Below are positions 1-10,658 of a stretch of 64,000 nt of DNA, in pieces (the first letter of the stretch is position 1; each line of letters begins with the position of its first letter). The notes under the pieces are model-generated. The model was not told the DNA's origin, made no database searches, and worked only from the letters and a program-made list of their open reading frames with translations. Source of the DNA: Neodidymelliopsis sp. IMI 364377 (taxonomy: Eukaryota; Ascomycota; Dothideomycetes; Pleosporales; Didymellaceae); assembly GCA_027946375.1 (NCBI GenBank), contig JAPEUT010000081.1:1-64000 (forward strand). Direction: 5' to 3'. The position numbers were made by a program, and so were the translations under genes.

Positions 1-100
1 TATACTCTACCTCTACCTTAGGTCTATATAGACTCTACTCTACCTCTACTCTCTTAGTAGCTACTTAGTATAGGTAGGTACTAGGTAGAGGTAGAGTATA
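1..100. repeat. Inverted repeat, 19-base arms
   Basis: Bases 1-19 (starting TATACTCTACC) are the exact reverse complement of 82-100 (ending GGTAGAGTATA), separated by a 62-base loop that contains further CTAC/TAGG motifs and a small palindrome around GTCTATATAGAC. The arms sit inside the AT-rich block. They could be the end of a transposon or simply a product of its low-complexity sequence. Confidence 0.7.
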
Positions 101-540
101 TTATATAATATACCTAACTCCTACCTAAACCCTGCCTATTTACTACTATAGTGTACACTACTATAGCATATCTTTTACTTTAAAATTACTTTAAAGTAAG
201 GTTAGAGATAGTAAGAGTTAGATCTCTTTCTTTATATATATATTATAGCTTATATTATTATTATATATTATAATGTTATTATATATGCGTATTACTAGTA
301 TTTAGTAGCTAACTTACTTAGGTAGCTAACTTATATATAAAACACATTATATCTACTAATACCTAACTATATTTCCTATTAGAGCTAGTTTAGGCTAAAC
401 TTAGAATAGTACTAGGGCTTTTAGTATAAGTAGCCTTCTAAAATCCTTAGATATATACCTTAAGAATTTGTCTTATATTAATATTATCCTATCTTGCTCT
501 AGCAGAAACCCTATCTTCTCTATGTACAATTGCCTACCTA
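1..540. repeat. AT-rich, RIP-like repeat relic
   Basis: This block is dominated by T, A and TA dinucleotides with short CTAC/TAGG runs and almost no CpG, unlike the balanced composition from about 600 onward. No reading frame of note exists. High TA with depleted CpA/CpG is the usual signature of repeat-induced point mutation in ascomycetes, so I infer a degenerate transposable element or another AT-rich repeat whose left side lies outside the window. From 540 to 892 the composition returns to normal; that part is probably the promoter and 5' leader of the next gene. Confidence 0.6.
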
Positions 541-892
541 TAGTGACCTTATATATACCGTGTGGGCAGCTAAGAAAGCAAAGCATGAAAGTAAGGCTGG
601 TAGATAACTGACTAGCAAGCGCTGCTTTCGAATGCTCCAGCTTTTCAAACGGGTTGTCCTTTCACGGGTTGGATCTGCCTTCACTGCAACTTGGCAGCTA
701 GTGAGTACGTGCACCCTTTGAAATCCTTTCACCTACATGTACCGAAGCTAGTCTATACCAATAGCTACTGCTATTCTCAGCCACGCCTGTGCCTACGCAC
801 CGTTATTTTAACCAGCTTCCCACACTTTTACCGCACCCCCAACTCGCGTCAACACTCCAGTGCAAGTCTGCGCCAAAGTCAATTCATTGACC

Positions 893-2572
893 ATGAGCGA
901 CCCTACTATATTCTGGGCAGCCAAGTCCAGCAATGTAGAGTCGTTGACTACAATCGCACCAGTTTGTTCCAGGACGCCCAAAGAAGACGAGCCACGAAAG
1001 GAGACTCGGGTTGTTATGAAGGGTACGTTTCGTTTGTACTGGTCTCAGGGCTCTACTGACATCAATGCAGGAGACTCGAAAGCTGTCAAGAAGGTTGATT
1101 GGGCCGACAGCGATGACGACGACGATTTTCTTGCGTCCTTCATCTCCGATACGCACGCCGATGAGCTCGAGAACCCGGCCACCACTGGAGAGCCAGGCAA
1201 CGCCGATCTAACAATGGAGCTGGGAAAGGAGAACGATCGTATCAAGGACCTTGAAGGCACTATCAAAGTGCAAGAACGCCGTCTCGCCGAAGTTCAAAGA
1301 CTTTCAGACGCATCTGCGGCTCAGATCAAAGAGTTGAAGGATAAGAGCTACAGTCAACTCTTACGGATCCAGCAAATGGTAGCAGAGATTGACGAGAAGG
1401 ATCGGCGCATCGCAGCACTAGCGACTGAGAAGGAAGAGCGCTACCCTACAAACGCCGGACTAAATGCGGAACAGAGCTTCATGCAGGAACCACCAGATGC
1501 CGTGCATATCCCTGTTGAAGAAGACGATTTGACTGGCACGACTGAAACAGAGGTCAAGAGCATAGCACAGGTCTACAACGCATCTTTCAACAGCGTGCAG
1601 CAGACAGCTGAACCTATCACTGGAACCAAGATCAAACAAGCCACCTCCATTACAGCGTCTAGTACCGAACTACTGCCTGTTTCCTCCCACGATGATGGTC
1701 CAAAGGTCAACCTGTCTGAGTTCCCAGTCTTCATCACTGCAGCCACCATCAAGCATACTCCACCACCTCCCCCTGCACCGAAGCTCAAGATGGGCGTGGA
1801 CCTCTCCAAATTCGCGAAGAAGCCGTCTTCTGAACAACGAATGCCTGGGTCTAGAAACAAGTCTGGCTCAAAGAAGCAACCTACGACGACAGGTCTAGCA
1901 CCTCAGATCGATCCGTTGCAAGACATTCGCACAAAGCGTCATGACGAGCGCGTGTTGTTTGCAAGTGGCCCAAAGATTCAAGTCAACATGGGTAGCACCG
2001 CTCTTACCGTTGTATCGAAGAACGTGCTCATGCAATGTTCGAATAAGGCGTTTAAACACTTCTCTGAATCCCCAGACGCCGCGTCCTTCGAACTGCCGGC
2101 AAACTCGATGGATGCCTCTGCAGCGATCGCTCATCTCGATTGGATGAAGGAGATGACATTTCAAGGTCGCGTATATTCCCTCACTCTAAACTCAGACGAG
2201 AAGCTCGATGAGAAGAATCTTCAGCTCTGTCGCGCCGCACGAGTGCTTGGTCTGAACAACATGTACATCGGTCACTTTACGAAGTTCTTCTGCGATCGAA
2301 TCCGCTCCAACTCTGCTTCTTCTGAGTTCCTATCCAAAGTCGCTACGCTGGCTTATCCTGAGAACGATCCCATCTATGACTGCCTTGCTAACAACTTGGC
2401 TAAACTCCGAACGAGCCATGGCTTGGAGGATACAGCAGAGCTTCAAGCACTTCTAGAGGAGCATAGTGGCCTCAAGGCTCGCGTGCATAAGATCGAAGAA
2501 CGCATGCGCAGCTCTCGACACGGATTCAAGGGCGCGAAAGCTGTTCATGCGGGCAGGAAGACTGAAGTGTAG
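893..2572 (+). CDS. Coiled-coil protein of unknown function, possible BTB-like C-terminal region
   Basis: Two exons, 893-1022 and 1071-2572, give 543 residues. The 48-base intron has a GTACGT donor, a CTGAC branch and a CAG acceptor. Being a multiple of three and stop-free, it could also be retained. The start is the ATG opening MSDPTIF; an in-frame ATG further upstream is not needed. After an acidic DSDDDDD stretch comes a Lys/Glu-rich heptad-like region (roughly residues 90-170), a disordered Pro/Ser region, then a folded-looking C-terminal half (about 330-520). In that half a strand-rich piece (VVSKNVLMQCSNKAF) followed by helices vaguely resembles a BTB/POZ fold. That resemblance is weak and I do not assign a function. 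A second coiled coil closes the protein before a basic tail. Confidence 0.85.
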   Translation: MSDPTIFWAAKSSNVESLTTIAPVCSRTPKEDEPRKETRVVMKGTFRLYWSQGSTDINAGDSKAVKKVDWADSDDDDDFLASFISDTHADELENPATTGEPGNADLTMELGKENDRIKDLEGTIKVQERRLAEVQRLSDASAAQIKELKDKSYSQLLRIQQMVAEIDEKDRRIAALATEKEERYPTNAGLNAEQSFMQEPPDAVHIPVEEDDLTGTTETEVKSIAQVYNASFNSVQQTAEPITGTKIKQATSITASSTELLPVSSHDDGPKVNLSEFPVFITAATIKHTPPPPPAPKLKMGVDLSKFAKKPSSEQRMPGSRNKSGSKKQPTTTGLAPQIDPLQDIRTKRHDERVLFASGPKIQVNMGSTALTVVSKNVLMQCSNKAFKHFSESPDAASFELPANSMDASAAIAHLDWMKEMTFQGRVYSLTLNSDEKLDEKNLQLCRAARVLGLNNMYIGHFTKFFCDRIRSNSASSEFLSKVATLAYPENDPIYDCLANNLAKLRTSHGLEDTAELQALLEEHSGLKARVHKIEERMRSSRHGFKGAKAVHAGRKTEV

Positions 2573-3271
2573 AGTGAGACCAGGTTTGAACGCAAAGCAC
2601 ATGTGGGCTAATGTTCTGTGTGCAATACATGCATCTAGATCTGCTACGTCTGGATGAAGTCGTAGATAGTTTCGCGCATGTAGTCGTCCTTAGGTTTGTT
2701 TTGGTACAAGCAACAGGCAAGTAGTCAAATCACAGTGTTGGACATCTAGAAGCTATCGGGGTGAGTGGACCTTTTTCACACCCGGCACAGTGACAGGGAT
2801 GTCTTCTGCCAATTTCGGGGATTTCATGTGTAAATTGCACATGCTTTGCCTCCTGTTGGAGCCGTCGATACCACAATACTATCATGATTTGTTTTAATCT
2901 TCTTGACCATGATATGTGTGGCGCATTCTTCTTGCTTGATGTATGCACCAGCATTGTACGCTGAGCTAACATCATCTCTAGCTTACGCATAGTTGATGTA
3001 AGAAGCGATTGCAGGCCAATTCTGGAGGAAAAATGACTGACCGAAAAAGCGACTGTCCCCGCATTCAAAAGGTTGGCCTGCATTGCATCCACACTACAGT
3101 AACGCACTGGACAATTTCGTAAGGGTCTTACACCATACATAAGCATGATTATATCGATAGATGTCCGCACGTCCGCGTGGCGCATATACCTTGAGCTGAC
3201 AGGATCGGTCTGGTGAATGAGCTGTTTCCTGTCACGAAGAGTGCTGTTGCCATCTCAATGTCCCTCGCGTC
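2573..3271. other. Intergenic, no gene seen
   Basis: The 3' flank of the coiled-coil gene and the 3' flank of the minus-strand gene that follows meet here (convergent ends). Open frames exist (for example 2730-3185 on the minus strand), but they have no domain-like sequence or start context I trust. Confidence 0.5.
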
Positions 3272-4860
3272 TTACGCGCTCTCGATTTTGGCACTATCTG
3301 TGGTTCCAAAGTGACTTGGGGGTACTGGAGTGACAGCTACGCCTCTCAGTGGTGAACGTTCGTCATCGTTTTCAATCAGGTTCTCACTGGGAGCTGGGCT
3401 TTTTCCGCCCAAGGATTTACGAGCTTTGCTTGCCGAGATTTGTACGGTACTAGCCTGAGTTTCGGATGTGGCAAGTAACCCCACGGAGGAATTTGCGTAT
3501 GACATTTGCCTTTTTGATAACAAGATGGTATCAGCAGCAAGAGAAGCATCCGAAGCTTTACGCTTACGGTTGGAGCCGGTCGACTTGGGAATTAGAGCTG
3601 ATGAAAATCTGGCTTGATAGTTGGTAGGTAACAGAAAGTCTTGTGCCATCAGTACGCGCTGCGAAGGCTTCCGAACCCTTGAACCTCGTCGTTCTGGCTG
3701 CCGATTCAGTTCTTGGGTGGCAGTATTGTGAGGTTGTATTGTTTCGTCCGTGATACTCGCCTGTGCAGTTCCGGCACCATGCCCATTTTCTTTTTCTGTA
3801 TTTCTGACCATGACAACCTCTTTGGTTATATCCTCTGCACTGTCTGCGATTGAGCTAAATTCTTGTACAGAGTTCTCTAGATAATCGACTCGTGGAACGT
3901 TCTTTTTCTGTTGCGGGTTTCGCAACCTGGCTTGAAGGCGTGCAGCCATCCATTGACGAACGCTTATCGTGATTCTGGGGTACGTGTGAGCCGTCACGTG
4001 AGTGATTGATGGGGTGACTTACAAGCTCTGGTCTTGTGGCCACTGTGGCTGATGATCGTCTCCAGGTTCACGCTTTTCGTTTTGCAACGGATATAAGAGG
4101 TTCTTCCTCTGTCCCCACAAAGCGTTCCCCCAGTCTCTCGTAACTAGCATGGTCCTGACAGTTTCTTCTAAAAATGCGCTACAAGAACGACCAGTCTCTG
4201 CATCGCGAATCGATTCTTTCCCAAGCTCGGCAACTAAGAGATCTGGGTCGTTGACATATCCAGATACCCAAGAATCGACTTCTTTTGAAAAGTCCTCCAC
4301 CATGGGATCAAAAAAGTACTTGGGATGTGGACTCTTACCACTTTGGAAAGCAAGCCAGAGTCGGCGTATGTACGTTTTCACAGGCAACAGCTCCACCTGA
4401 TCGTCTCTGAACCCCAGAAGATAGTCGACGTCAGGATCGTCTGCAAGCATCCCCAATTCCCAATCTCTCTTTTGGGACTTTATCCATCGTCTTTGGTGTT
4501 CAAGGAGTACCATTGTTGCTGCGAGAGGCGCTCGGCATCCACCAGCTGCGGGTCAATCGCTACAGGTCCAAAGCAAGCCACAGAGTCAAATTTGGGGGTC
4601 GTTATGCAATAATTGAGAGAGACGAGGTGAAGCTCCCTCACTGTAGGATATGGTAAACAATAGGACTGTGTAATGTCATCAGTTTGATGTTTGTCTACTA
4701 GATGTTTGTTCCCGAGGAAAAGTGGGGCCCCTCAAACGGGTAAGACGCGACCACTCCAGACCAAAATGTCCGAATCATCACAATGGTCAGGGTTTCGGTA
4801 AAATTCTCTCCAAGCGCTTCGCACATTCAAGAGCAGAAAGATTATAGCGTCATACTCTAC
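3272..4860 (-). pseudogene. Unrecognised gene with broken reading frame
   Basis: The 3' part is convincing: an exon at 4513-4023 joined by a 48-base intron (3975-4022; GTAAGT donor, CAG acceptor) to 3974-3272 gives an open frame with a W/Y/L-rich segment (DPDVDYLLGF, TYIRRLWLAF) and a basic, Ser-rich tail resembling a nuclear protein. Upstream, another frame is protein-like from about 4860 to 4480 (SAWREFYRNPD, then YPTVRELHLVSLNY, then VDAERLSQQ). It is interrupted by TGA at 4734-4732 and lies one base out of register with the downstream exon, the switch falling near 4515. The TGA could be removed by an intron starting GTTTGA, but the register change has no obvious splice solution. I do not recognise the family. 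It may be a decaying gene, a mis-assembled base, or a gene beginning at 4513 with coincidental upstream similarity. Confidence 0.45.
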
Positions 4861-4900
4861 TGTGTAAGTGAACCTTCACGCGCACGCGGTTGTAAATCGT

Positions 4901-5599
4901 TCAGCCGAGCCTGTTCGCTCCACTTCTGAGTGCAACACCACCAAAACTTACAGCTTCCCTCTTATCTAAAGCCGCCATGACTGTGCTCAGGAAGCCAGCG
5001 GCAATGAGTGCGGCCCGCGCAAGGTTCAACATGCCCCACCTGTCAATCAACGCGTGCACCGTCTCAGCCTCAGCAATGTCAGCCTCGACTGCCTTATCCT
5101 CCAGGGACGTAGATTCGAGCTGCCTCATCTTGCCCTCTAGCTTGTTGTTTGTAGGGACAATGAAGGCAATGGTGAAGGGGATGATGCTTGGGACAAGAAT
5201 GGTGGCTGCGACGTTAAGCTTGAAAGGCAGCGAGGAGGAATCCTCTATTAGGCAGCAGTCGTTAGCAAGCTACAAGACTCGTACAAGGTGTGTACGTACG
5301 GCTGTAGGCGACATATCCGGTTGCGAGGGCACTGATGATGGCGAGTGGCTTGCCGTAAAAGCCGCCGTTGGTAAGGATGATGAACCATTGCTTGGCAGCT
5401 AAAGGCGCCGGGGCTTGCATAACAGCAGGCACAGCATTGAGAGAGAGACCTGCGTTCTGGCCTGAAACGGTATCAGTAGCTGGAAAGCTGGCATTGCCTC
5501 AGCATGGTACTCGCCTAAGAGGTAGCCGCTTGCCGTGATTCCAATCGCCTGCGCAACAACAAGTCCAGCTGGAGTTCTTTGGTTGGATAGGGAAGCCAT
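4901..5599 (-). CDS. DUF1772 (anthrone oxygenase-like) membrane protein
   Basis: Three exons on the minus strand: 5599-5515, 5461-5300 and 5244-4901 (196 residues). Intron 1 (5462-5514) only keeps the frame if it begins with GC (TTAG then GCGAGT), a GC-AG intron. Intron 2 (5245-5299) is GTACGT...TAG. The product has about four hydrophobic segments: residues near 12-30 (VVAQAIGITASGYLLG), the stretch around LATGYVAY, one near VAATILVPSIIPF, and the C-terminal LNLARAALIAAGFLST. The motif TNNKLEGK before the last helix is typical of DUF1772. Members include anthrone oxygenases of polyketide pathways, but many are of unknown role. No polyketide synthase lies nearby, so I do not infer a metabolite. 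Confidence 0.85.
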
Positions 5600-6078
5600 T
5601 GTTTAGCAGTGTCTTCAACAGTGTCAGATGTCGCAGGTGAAGAAGAGCACAGGCATGCGATAGCTCATGTGCATCAGAGGAGTGGCCTAACAGCAGCTAT
5701 GTTAGGAGCTACGGAGCAGCTCCCCGCAAACGACTGGTCGGAGCTTTTCTGGTGTCCGCAATCATCCCCAGCCTTGGACTCATGCGCTATCGAGATCAGG
5801 TTCGGCGAGAGAGCGACGCGTAGATTCGCATTCGCATCCACGTGCACACCAATCAGCAAACATCTCTGGAAAGCATGTAGCAGACGCGTCGCGGGAGTTG
5901 CCGATGCTTAGACGCGTTACTCCATGGTGAAACTACAGCGCTACATCTTCTACAACAACATTGCTTGCCATCTGCAACGGTGAACCTACAGAGGCACCTT
6001 TGGCCTGTATTGATTGCTCAAATACCTTGACAAACAACCAATCGTCTGGGGACTACTGTGTGCAGGCCCATCACCATC
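5600..6078. promoter_or_regulatory. Divergent intergenic region
   Basis: About 480 bases between two genes transcribed away from each other (DUF1772 on minus, DUF7053-like on plus). It must hold both promoters. I see no clear TATA box or recognisable operator. The 5609-5911 plus frame is open but lacks protein-like character. Confidence 0.45.
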
Positions 6079-6654
6079 ATGTTCTGTGAGTCTACGCGTA
6101 CATTAGCGCAACGACCTTTTCTCTGACTAGAGCCAGCGTTCAGCTCGACGGCGACCCTCCACCATGTCACGCATCTCCCTCGTGGGACATCCTTCGCACA
6201 AGCGCTTCAGCACCTCCAGAACCACGACCTGCTCATCCGCCTCGACCCTGAACTCGCACACTATGAAACGCTCCCCTCGCCTCCCTCGGCACCCGAGACG
6301 AAGCGCTACAAAGTGACCGACAACATGCACACCCTGCCCAAAGGTCTGTGGGATACTACTGTAACCTTCGAGGCCGATATCACGAATACAGAAGACGGCA
6401 TCGAGTGGATCATACGAGCACCGTTAGGGCTGGTTCAGAGGACTACGTGGAGAGTGCTCAAGACCGACAGCTTGGGGAGCGAAGAGGGTGTGAATATAGC
6501 TGGTGGGGAGATGAGCGAGTGGAGTCTAGTTGAGGATGTGGAGATCAAGGCGAACAGGATGCTTGTAGGTACTGTGAAAGGGAAATGCGAGGAGAACTGG
6601 CGAGGTGTGCATGGGAGGTTTGTTGAGCATTTGCAGACGGGCGCGAAAGCATAG
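6079..6654 (+). CDS. DUF7053-like small protein
   Basis: Two exons, 6079-6085 (only seven coding bases) and 6137-6654, give 174 residues. The 51-base intron has GTGAGT, a CTGAC branch and a CCAG acceptor. An earlier AG would create an immediate stop, so the third AG is chosen because it restores the frame MFSFSSTATLHHVTHLP. The order of short motifs (HHVTHLPRG, an HDLLIRLDP segment, then KGLWDTTVTF and a strand-rich GLVQRTTWRV half) resembles a small fungal family catalogued as DUF7053. No function is established to my knowledge. The mix of strands and one long helix could form a START/Bet v 1-like cavity, but that is a guess. Gene call firm, family call moderate. Confidence 0.75.
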
Positions 6655-8114
6655 CGCTGGGCTATGTGTTTACGAACAAAACAAGTGACTACCTGCGTAC
6701 AAGATGATGACAAGTCGGCGCAACAATCAGGTGTGATTTCTTGCTCGGCACAATACACTCCGGTCTTACCCATCCAAACTTCTGGACAAAGTCTCTCCTG
6801 TACTTTGCCGATGTGGGGAAGCTGCATTCGTGTGCAGTAGTACCTACGGCCCTGCATGAAGAGAACATGTAGGGACAAGGAAGCGCAAAACACCGTCTCA
6901 TTCGGTGCGAGCCGTTCGAGAATCATACCTTTGCTCTATCATCTTGGTCTCACAGACTGCAGCAGTTGGTAGTTCATATGCTCACCTCAGCGTCGCGATA
7001 TGCAGCCCTTATCGCACCACCTGTCACGCACACTCAGGTCTCAGATGGTGTACCAATCGACGTCGTCGCTGCTGCGAGCTTCTACACCAGGTAGACATGT
7101 CTACATCGGACTCGACTTTGGCAGTACCTGTGTCCAAAAGCTCATCATCCCCACGAAGCTCTCTCAGGCAAGTCGGATCTCCATAATTACGGTCCGAGCG
7201 AAGCAACACAGCAACGGCACGCTGCAAGGGTCCTGCATCGACAGCCGTGTCTGGCGGCTCAAAAAACTGGGGCTATTTCTGGGCGGGCTGGGCTCCCCAC
7301 AACCTTCGTCTGATGGTAGTCCAGATTGGTGGGATTGGCCATTGTGCGTGTCCGAACAAGACTAGTGCATGTTTGCCCTGCATATGGTTGGCCTCGCCTC
7401 TTGTGGCAGAGGAGAACGAACCTACCGAGAGTTTCTCAGCGTAGTTGAGGCTTGAAAAGAGTATTTGTCGGGGAGTGCAACACGCGAGAGCGAGCGAAGC
7501 GGCACAGAGGGGCGTTGTCGCCTCACGCGATAGCAAGCTGGTACGGAACGGTCGCTTGACCGGCGCCGTCCAGAAGGGTGGTGCCGGTGATCCAGAAGTG
7601 ACGCACGTGGACATGTGGGTCGTACAGAGCCGATAGCTACGATAAGCAACGGCTGCCCGCTGCCGTGGAAGCTGTATGAATGCACAGCATCAGCTTCGCG
7701 CGCGTCGACGTACAACTTCTGCTACGGTCCCTTTTTCGATGTGAATAGCGGCATTATCTGGATCTGCATCTTCAAGGTTCTCGCCTCCGTGGCTGAGGCT
7801 CGTCGACCCAGGTCTCGTCTCCTAGCGCTCACATCGTCGCGGGCACGGCCTCCACGATTCCCCGCTTTCTAGACTGGAGCCGTCGGTATCAAAAACCGCG
7901 CAGACCCAAGCACCGGGTTTGGCCGCGTTCCCTTTATTTTTCACTTTCGTTTGACCTGCAGCAGTGACAGGAACCTGGCTTTTGGGTCTGTCTATCTTCT
8001 CGGAACCCTTGCCAGCTTGTCGTTCGGTGCATCAAGACATTATCACGGCCCTTCTTCCCCAGACGCATTCGCTCACTAGCGTCCCGGTCTTAAACCCTAC
8101 AACCAGCTTTCGAG
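6655..8114. other. Intergenic and long 5' flank of the F-box gene
   Basis: About 1.46 kb without a gene I can support. From roughly 7780 to 8110 the plus strand is pyrimidine-rich (CTCGTC, TTTCCCT, CTTCTTCCCC), as in many fungal promoters and leaders, fitting a promoter/5' UTR for the gene starting at 8115. Open frames at 7000-7365 (+) and 7273-7715 (-) have no recognisable motif. Confidence 0.45.
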
Positions 8115-10211
8115 ATGGAGCCGCTATCCATCAATGCCATAGTCCTCGAGCATCCCGACGAGATGGACACGCCGACGCCTGGCACGCCGGCCGAAGAGAT
8201 GCAGCGACCGAAGCTCAAAGGCCGTCAGCGCCTTCTGAACGGATTACAACGGATGGGCTCCTCGCCGAGCTTGTCAGTCATGGGCAGGGCCCGATCACAT
8301 AGCCTGAGAAGCACACAGAAGGCCTCGATGTCTTGCGTTTCGCTGGCAGGGACAACATCACCGTACGGCAACTCGTTCGGTAGCTCATACTCGTCAGAGC
8401 TGTCGAACGGGTTCTCAACAGCGCCAACTTCTGTTGCCAACAGCCCGCCTGGCAGTCCCTTCTACGACGAAAAGTACCGTCTGCGGATGAAAACACCAGA
8501 CATCGCGTCTTCTGTTCCTATCCCATCGAGCCGTAGGCTGCCGTCAAGGCACGGCTTAGAGACCGAGGGCGACTACTTCTCCCAGCCCATCCGGAAAGTC
8601 CAGAAGAAGCCAAGCTTCAACTTCTGGAGCGACATGCCGGCCGAAATTCGGATGCAGATTCTGCAGTACCTCCCACCAAAGCAGATCGTGCGATGTTCGC
8701 GAGTCTCAAAGTCTTGGTACGCCATGTGCTTTGATGGCCAGCTGTGGAGCGATTTGGACACGAGCAAGTTCTACCGCAACATCTCAGCAAACGCACTGAT
8801 CAACATCATCACATCGGCGGGTCCTTTCGTCAAAGACTTGAATCTGCGAGGTTGCGTTCAACTACGAGAGCGGTGGAACAGGAATGGCTTCCTCGAAGCC
8901 TGCCGGAACCTTGAAAACTTCACACTCGAGGGCTGTCGTATTGACCGGACATCCATCCACACTTTCCTACTTTCCAACACTCGCCTTGTCCACATCAACC
9001 TTTCTGGCTTGGCTGGTGCGACCAATGCCGCAATGAAGATCATAGCCTCAAACTGCCCCAAAGTCGAGGTACTCAATATCTCCTGGTGTAATAACATCGA
9101 CCATCGCGGATTGCTCAAAGTTGTCCAAGGTTGTCCTAAGCTGCGAGACTTACGGGCCGGTGAAGTGCGGGGCTGGAACGACCTCGAGCTGATGGCTGAG
9201 CTGTTCAAGCGCAACACACTCGAGAGGCTCGTTCTGATGAACTGCGACAGTCTGAACGATGAGTCGCTCGCTGCCCTGATCGAAGGTGTAGATCAAGAAG
9301 TTGACGTTCTTACTGATCGACCAATCGTACCACCTCGCAGCTTAAAGCACCTCGACCTAACCCGCTGCCGCAGCATTACCGACGCTGGCTTGAAGACTCT
9401 CGTTGACAACGTTCCATTCCTTGAAGGCCTCCAGCTATCGAAATGTGGTGGATTGACCGACGACTCTTTGACCTCTTTGCTTCCTACACTACCAGTCCTC
9501 ACGCATTTTGACATCGAGGAGTTGGATGCCCTTTCAAACAACGTGCTCAAGGCACTTGCAGAAGCCCCGTGTGCTAGGCATCTCAAGCACTTGTGCATTT
9601 CTTACTGCGAGAATCTGGGCGATGCTGGTATGCTTCCAGTCCTCAAAGCCTGCTCCAACCTTACGTCTCTTGAGATGGACAACACCCGAATTTCAGACCT
9701 TGTCCTTGCAGAAGCAGCGGCAAGTATGCGAAATCGCAACCGCCTCGCTCGTGCCCTGTCTGGTTCTGAGCGACCAGAGATCGGTCTTCGCATCGTCGCT
9801 TACGACTGCGCCAACGTAACATGGACTGGTGTACGCGAAGTGCTTTCTCGGAACGCTGAGATCTCACGACCTTCCCCCAACGCTGTCTCCCAGACCGCCA
9901 CCTACCCCCGCGAAGTCATCAGTTTGAAGTGCTTCTACAGCTGGCAACCCACCGTTGAAGAGCACACCAAGCGCGTCCTCAGAGGCGACTTCGCCGCAGC
10001 TGCGCGACTGGAACGGAAATGGGCTGACTGGATGATGATGAACGAGGAGGCCGGCGTGGGTGGTGCAGGCGCTCGTCGCCGTCGTAGGAGAGCGCGAGAG
10101 GCACAAATGATGCATGCTGATGAAGAGGAGGGCGGCGGCGCCGGTACGACCGGCGGTGTTGGGCGCAGAAGACGCGCACGGAGTGGTCCAGGAGGCTGCC
10201 TTGTTATGTGA
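8115..10211 (+). CDS. F-box/leucine-rich repeat protein with C-terminal CaaX box
   Basis: Single exon, 698 residues. A disordered Ser/Pro N-terminus precedes an F-box at about residues 170-215 (MPAEIRMQILQYLPP, then CSRVSKSWYAMC). About a dozen Cys-containing LRRs of the SCF substrate-receptor type follow to about residue 600 (NLRGCVQL, LDLTRCRSITDAGL, LHLCISYCENLGDAGM-like repeats). F-boxes bind Skp1, so the protein should be a substrate receptor of an SCF ubiquitin ligase, in the Pof2/Grr1/FBXL20 group. The tail is Arg-rich (GARRRRRRARE) and ends in Cys-Leu-Val-Met. That is a perfect CaaX prenylation signal, preceded by a basic patch, and suggests membrane anchoring as known for mammalian FBXL2. 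The substrate is unknown. Confidence 0.93.
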   Translation: MEPLSINAIVLEHPDEMDTPTPGTPAEEMQRPKLKGRQRLLNGLQRMGSSPSLSVMGRARSHSLRSTQKASMSCVSLAGTTSPYGNSFGSSYSSELSNGFSTAPTSVANSPPGSPFYDEKYRLRMKTPDIASSVPIPSSRRLPSRHGLETEGDYFSQPIRKVQKKPSFNFWSDMPAEIRMQILQYLPPKQIVRCSRVSKSWYAMCFDGQLWSDLDTSKFYRNISANALINIITSAGPFVKDLNLRGCVQLRERWNRNGFLEACRNLENFTLEGCRIDRTSIHTFLLSNTRLVHINLSGLAGATNAAMKIIASNCPKVEVLNISWCNNIDHRGLLKVVQGCPKLRDLRAGEVRGWNDLELMAELFKRNTLERLVLMNCDSLNDESLAALIEGVDQEVDVLTDRPIVPPRSLKHLDLTRCRSITDAGLKTLVDNVPFLEGLQLSKCGGLTDDSLTSLLPTLPVLTHFDIEELDALSNNVLKALAEAPCARHLKHLCISYCENLGDAGMLPVLKACSNLTSLEMDNTRISDLVLAEAAASMRNRNRLARALSGSERPEIGLRIVAYDCANVTWTGVREVLSRNAEISRPSPNAVSQTATYPREVISLKCFYSWQPTVEEHTKRVLRGDFAAAARLERKWADWMMMNEEAGVGGAGARRRRRRAREAQMMHADEEEGGGAGTTGGVGRRRRARSGPGGCLVM

Positions 10212-10658
10212 GAAGGCCGTTCGTTGCAAGCATTCTTCCACGATCAAATTTTTAGGCATTTTCTCTTTCCACTGTGACACGTTTACATATTCCATATAGA
10301 CGGCGAACTTCAGGCGTTCGGATTTTCGACGAGGTAGACTGTTGGCTTCATGAGCATACGTCTAGCATACTATACACACATAAGCGGGTCCAATGTGTGC
10401 GTCGCGTTGAGTAGAACACATCATTTAAACAACAAACGCTTTAAGTTGAGCTTTCGCTCCCCATCCTGCGTTGCTCCTTATACTTTTTCGAATAACTTCA
10501 GTGTCTGTTTTCATTTTCAACCATTACAAAAACAAAATGACGACTGGCAGGCCACGTTGAACGAGGTGAAAGCGAAAGCAACGCACAAACCTAAGTACCT
10601 AAAAGCACGACCTCCGCAATACAAACCTGCCGTCCTCCAACTCAAACCCACCGCCACA
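10212..10658. other. Intergenic
   Basis: 3' flank of the F-box gene and 5' leader of the next gene, on the same strand. Frame 10350-10658 is open and in phase with the next gene, but the ATG at 10659 (after CCGCCACA) has the better context and starts the conserved-looking sequence. Confidence 0.4.

Noticed and set aside
2730..3185. 151-codon minus-strand frame
   Set aside because: No motif, no start context, low-complexity hydrophobic/basic mix; lies between two convergent gene ends.
6905..7872. Several overlapping frames on both strands
   Set aside because: Mutually overlapping, Ser/Arg/Cys-rich by composition; better read as promoter DNA of the F-box gene.
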